DNA from: Spirochaetales bacterium | GTDB lineage: Bacteria; Spirochaetota; Spirochaetia; DTKZ01 | Reading direction: 5' to 3' | Length of the DNA stretch: 7,477 bases | Assembly: GCA_031266855.1 (NCBI GenBank) | Contig: JAISAF010000254.1 | Coordinates: 1-7,477, forward strand | In this document: positions 6,553 to 7,477 of the stretch, one piece after another | Position numbering within the stretch: position 1 is the first letter of the stretch | Layout: the number at the start of each line of letters is the position of its first letter | Made by a program: the position numbers and the translations under genes | The notes under the pieces: model-generated | What the model saw: the letters and a program-made list of their open reading frames with translations, nothing else | The model's database searches: none | Told to the model about the DNA's origin: nothing

Positions 6553-6576
6553 CCGGGCTTTCCGCTGCAAGTCCTC

Positions 6577-6596
6577 GGAATTGCCTATGCAATTCC
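6577..6596 (+). repeat. Hairpin in the conserved core, copy B
   Basis: An 8-bp stem with arms GGAATTGC and GCAATTCC and a 4-nt loop. The matching stem of copy A (2165-2184) has arms GGATTTGC and GCAAATCC. The one changed base pair is compensated on both sides, which is direct evidence for pairing. Confidence 0.85.
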
Positions 6597-6636
6597 TGCG
6601 GGCTTTCCGCTACAATCCCTTGCGCCGCCCAGCGGC
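6597..6636 (+). repeat. Conserved core of the repeat, copy B
   Basis: TGCGGGCTTTCCGCT, ACAATCCCT and a short GC-rich spacer, then CCCAGCGGC. CCGCT (6607-6611) can pair with AGCGG (6631-6635), and the same pairing is possible in copy A, so this may be an outer helix of the backbone. Confidence 0.8.
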
Positions 6637-6640
6637 TGTA

Positions 6641-6677
6641 ACGTACCCGGTGAATGCTTCGCATTCACCGGGTACGT
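6641..6677. repeat. Long perfect hairpin, 17-bp stem and TTC loop
   Basis: The arm ACGTACCCGGTGAATGC and its exact reverse complement flank TTC. It is the longest stem in the window and occupies the slot of the 10-bp stem at 2098-2120 in copy A. Confidence 0.9.
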
Positions 6678-6758
6678 GCGCGTAAACGCAAAGCCCGCGA
6701 TTTTGCTGCGCAAAATCGCGCACGGGGTACAAGGCCGTGCGCAGCGCATAACGCAGTA

Positions 6759-6786
6759 CACGTCTATATCACCACCGGCTGCCGCC
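6759..6786 (+). repeat. Conserved tail block of the repeat, copy B
   Basis: CACGTCTATATCACC followed by ACCGGCTGCCGCC, the counterpart of 1850-1878. A terminal perfect hairpin (CGGCGTAGTCT and its complement around CC, 6799-6822) follows, as a shorter one (1823-1841) follows the tail in copy A. Confidence 0.75.
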
Positions 6787-6822
6787 GTAAAACCCGCGCG
6801 GCGTAGTCTCCAGACTACGCCG

Positions 6823-7024
6823 TACTAAAAGCAGGTATCCCGTCTTGCGAAAAAAGGAATTACATAACCTGCGTTGTGGCGAAAAACACCGAAAATTCCC
6901 AGGAATAGACTTTTCCGACAGCCACGTTAGGCGAAGTTGTACTGTCCCCCACTATTGAATATTTTTATTTAACACTATTTTAGTATTTGGTAAATAGTAA
7001 ACAACTATTATTCCATTTATATCC
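6823..7024. other. Intergenic stretch without a recognisable gene
   Basis: Base composition shifts here from GC-rich to AT-rich. I see only weak inverted repeats: GCAGGT/ACCTGC at 6831-6872, TTCC/GGAA near 6896-6905, and AATAGT/ACTATT at 6993-7009, with a further ACTATTT at 6974-6980. No open frame of convincing length and no clear terminator were found. Confidence 0.5.
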
Positions 7025-7240
7025 TCAATTTGTTTTTTTTAATAATTTTTCATATTGATAAAAATCCATCCTAATAATTTCATCTTCTGTGTCTTTTCCT
7101 TTTACTCCGGTTATTTCGTAATACGGCTTATATCTAACATAAATTTTTCTTAGACTATTTAAATTACATTTTATTTCACTAATTCTTTTCAATTTAGCGG
7201 TGAAACCGCTTGGTATAATAAACAACAAATTTTGTGCCAA
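7025..7240 (-). CDS. Small uncharacterised protein, 71 residues, TTG start
   Basis: I do not recognise this ORF. It has a TTG start at 7240, and an in-frame TAA nine bases upstream rules out a longer product. The sequence is lysine- and tyrosine-rich, with EITGVKGKDTEDEIIRMDFY and QYEKLLKKTN near the end, which looks more like a real cytoplasmic protein than a random frame. No signal peptide or membrane segment stands out. A strong promoter-like sequence (7280-7309) points at it. A second short frame (ATG 7262, MRVIRRVFGTKFVVYYTKRF and two more residues, stop at 7194) overlaps its start in another phase, so the true N-terminus may be different or frameshifted. The surrounding AT-rich DNA differs from the efflux operon, which suggests separate origin. 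Confidence 0.45.
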   Translation of the reverse strand: MAQNLLFIIPSGFTAKLKRISEIKCNLNSLRKIYVRYKPYYEITGVKGKDTEDEIIRMDFYQYEKLLKKTN

Positions 7241-7279
7241 AGACGCGCCTTATTACGCGCATTACAAATATGTGTTTTC

Positions 7280-7309
7280 ATTATACCCATATAATTTATA
7301 ATAAGTCAA
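7280..7309 (-). promoter_or_regulatory. Sigma70-like promoter facing the 71-residue ORF
   Basis: On the minus strand, TTGACT (7309-7304), an 18-nt spacer, then TATAAT (7285-7280). The -10 is a perfect consensus and the -35 matches five of six bases. Predicted transcription starts near 7273, giving about 30 nt of leader to the TTG at 7240 or about 11 nt to the ATG at 7262. The region is AT-rich, which raises the chance of a false match. Confidence 0.6.
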
Positions 7310-7416
7310 CATATTCCAAATCAATTTCGGGTGTAATTTGCCTGGCTATTTATATACGAAAAATCATTTCGTAATAGAAATCCCGGCAGGATTTTTAAAC
7401 CGCGAAGTCGAAGACT

Positions 7417-7447
7417 GGCAAGGGCGGAGACGGGCAAGGGCGAAGAA
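7417..7447. repeat. Imperfect tandem repeat, 16-bp period, two copies
   Basis: GGCAAGGGCG occurs at 7417-7426 and 7433-7442, with related purine-rich sequence after each (GAGACG and AAGAAG). It lies just upstream of a probable gene start and could be leader or regulatory sequence. Two copies may also be chance in purine-rich DNA. Confidence 0.4.
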
Positions 7448-7465
7448 GCAAAAAAGGTATACAGA

Positions 7466-7477
7466 ATGAAGTGTTTT
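7466..7477 (+). CDS. Possible start of a plus-strand gene cut by the window edge
   Basis: The ATG at 7466 is followed by AAG TGT TTT up to the window end. AAGG (7454-7457) sits 8 nt upstream at good spacing. Only four codons are visible, so no product can be assigned. Confidence 0.35.

Larger units (their letters stand above)
6465..6822 (+). repeat. Hairpin-rich structured repeat, copy B, upstream of the efflux operon
   Basis: This copy is inverted relative to copy A. The alignable part starts at the 12-bp hairpin 6525-6552 and ends at the tail block 6759-6786, followed by a terminal hairpin (6799-6822). Other inverted repeats lie at 6465-6480 (6-bp stem), 6492-6505 (5-bp), 6577-6596 (8-bp), 6641-6677 (17-bp), 6696-6720 (11-bp) and 6718-6742 (8-bp, partly exclusive with the previous one). 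The backbone (CCGGGCTTTCCGCT, CAAGTCCTC, second CGGGCTTTCCGCT, ACAATCCCT, CCCAGCGGC) matches copy A closely, while most hairpin stems differ. The span is non-coding as far as I can tell. The left boundary is uncertain: 6465-6524 has hairpins but no clear match to copy A. Confidence 0.78.

Noticed and set aside
6438..6828. Plus-strand ORFs 6438-6641 and 6448-6828 as genes
   Set aside because: They lie mostly in repeat copy B, read through its palindromes and resemble no protein. AGGA lies upstream of ATG 6438 but is probably chance.
6900..6960. TTGTACTGTCCCCC as an insertion-sequence end
   Set aside because: It looks like some insertion-sequence termini, but I see no matching inverted copy and no transposase in the window.
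7302..7469. Plus-strand frame ending REVEDWQGRRRARAKKQKRY before a TGA at 7467
   Set aside because: It is open only from a TAA at 7302, has at best a TTG start at 7338 without a ribosome-binding site, and its basic end comes from the purine-rich tandem repeat.

Overview
The window looks like a spirochaete chromosome, most likely a Treponema-type organism of moderate GC. This is inferred from gene content only. The RND adaptor lacks the usual alpha-helical hairpin, as does the known Borrelia adaptor BesA. The adaptor, permease and TolC genes are tightly coupled, and a treponeme-like secreted beta-rich protein follows them. No rRNA or tRNA is present to fix the taxonomy.

Layout. Positions 1-6310 are one minus-strand operon, read right to left: periplasmic adaptor (5381-6310), RND inner-membrane permease (2283-5384, 4-nt GTGA overlap), TolC-like outer-membrane channel (545-2293, 11-nt overlap) and a secreted putative outer-membrane protein that runs off the left edge (1-531, 13-nt gap, ribosome-binding site overlapping the tolC stop). 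The first three encode a complete tripartite efflux pump: permease in the inner membrane, adaptor in the periplasm, channel in the outer membrane. No regulator gene is visible.

The main surprise is a hairpin-rich repeat present twice in inverted orientation. Copy A (about 1822-2265, reading on the minus strand) lies in frame inside the start of the tolC ORF. Copy B (about 6465-6822, reading on the plus strand) lies in the non-coding region upstream of the operon. The two share a conserved backbone, with CGGGCTTTCCGCT twice in each, but the hairpins at matching positions differ in sequence while staying self-complementary. Copy A is flanked by AAAAAC on both sides, 444 nt (148 codons) apart. 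Removing that interval joins MKYKSLAKKT to HKIAALVCLCVLAAGNAWA, a textbook signal peptide. The simplest reading is a mobile or expanding structured repeat that entered the tolC signal-peptide region without breaking the frame.

Right side. Positions 6823-7024 contain no recognisable gene. About 6960-7380 is AT-rich and holds a small unrecognised minus-strand ORF (7025-7240) behind a strong sigma70-like promoter (TTGACT, 18 nt, TATAAT). At the extreme right edge a ribosome-binding site and ATG at 7466 suggest a plus-strand gene entering the next window.
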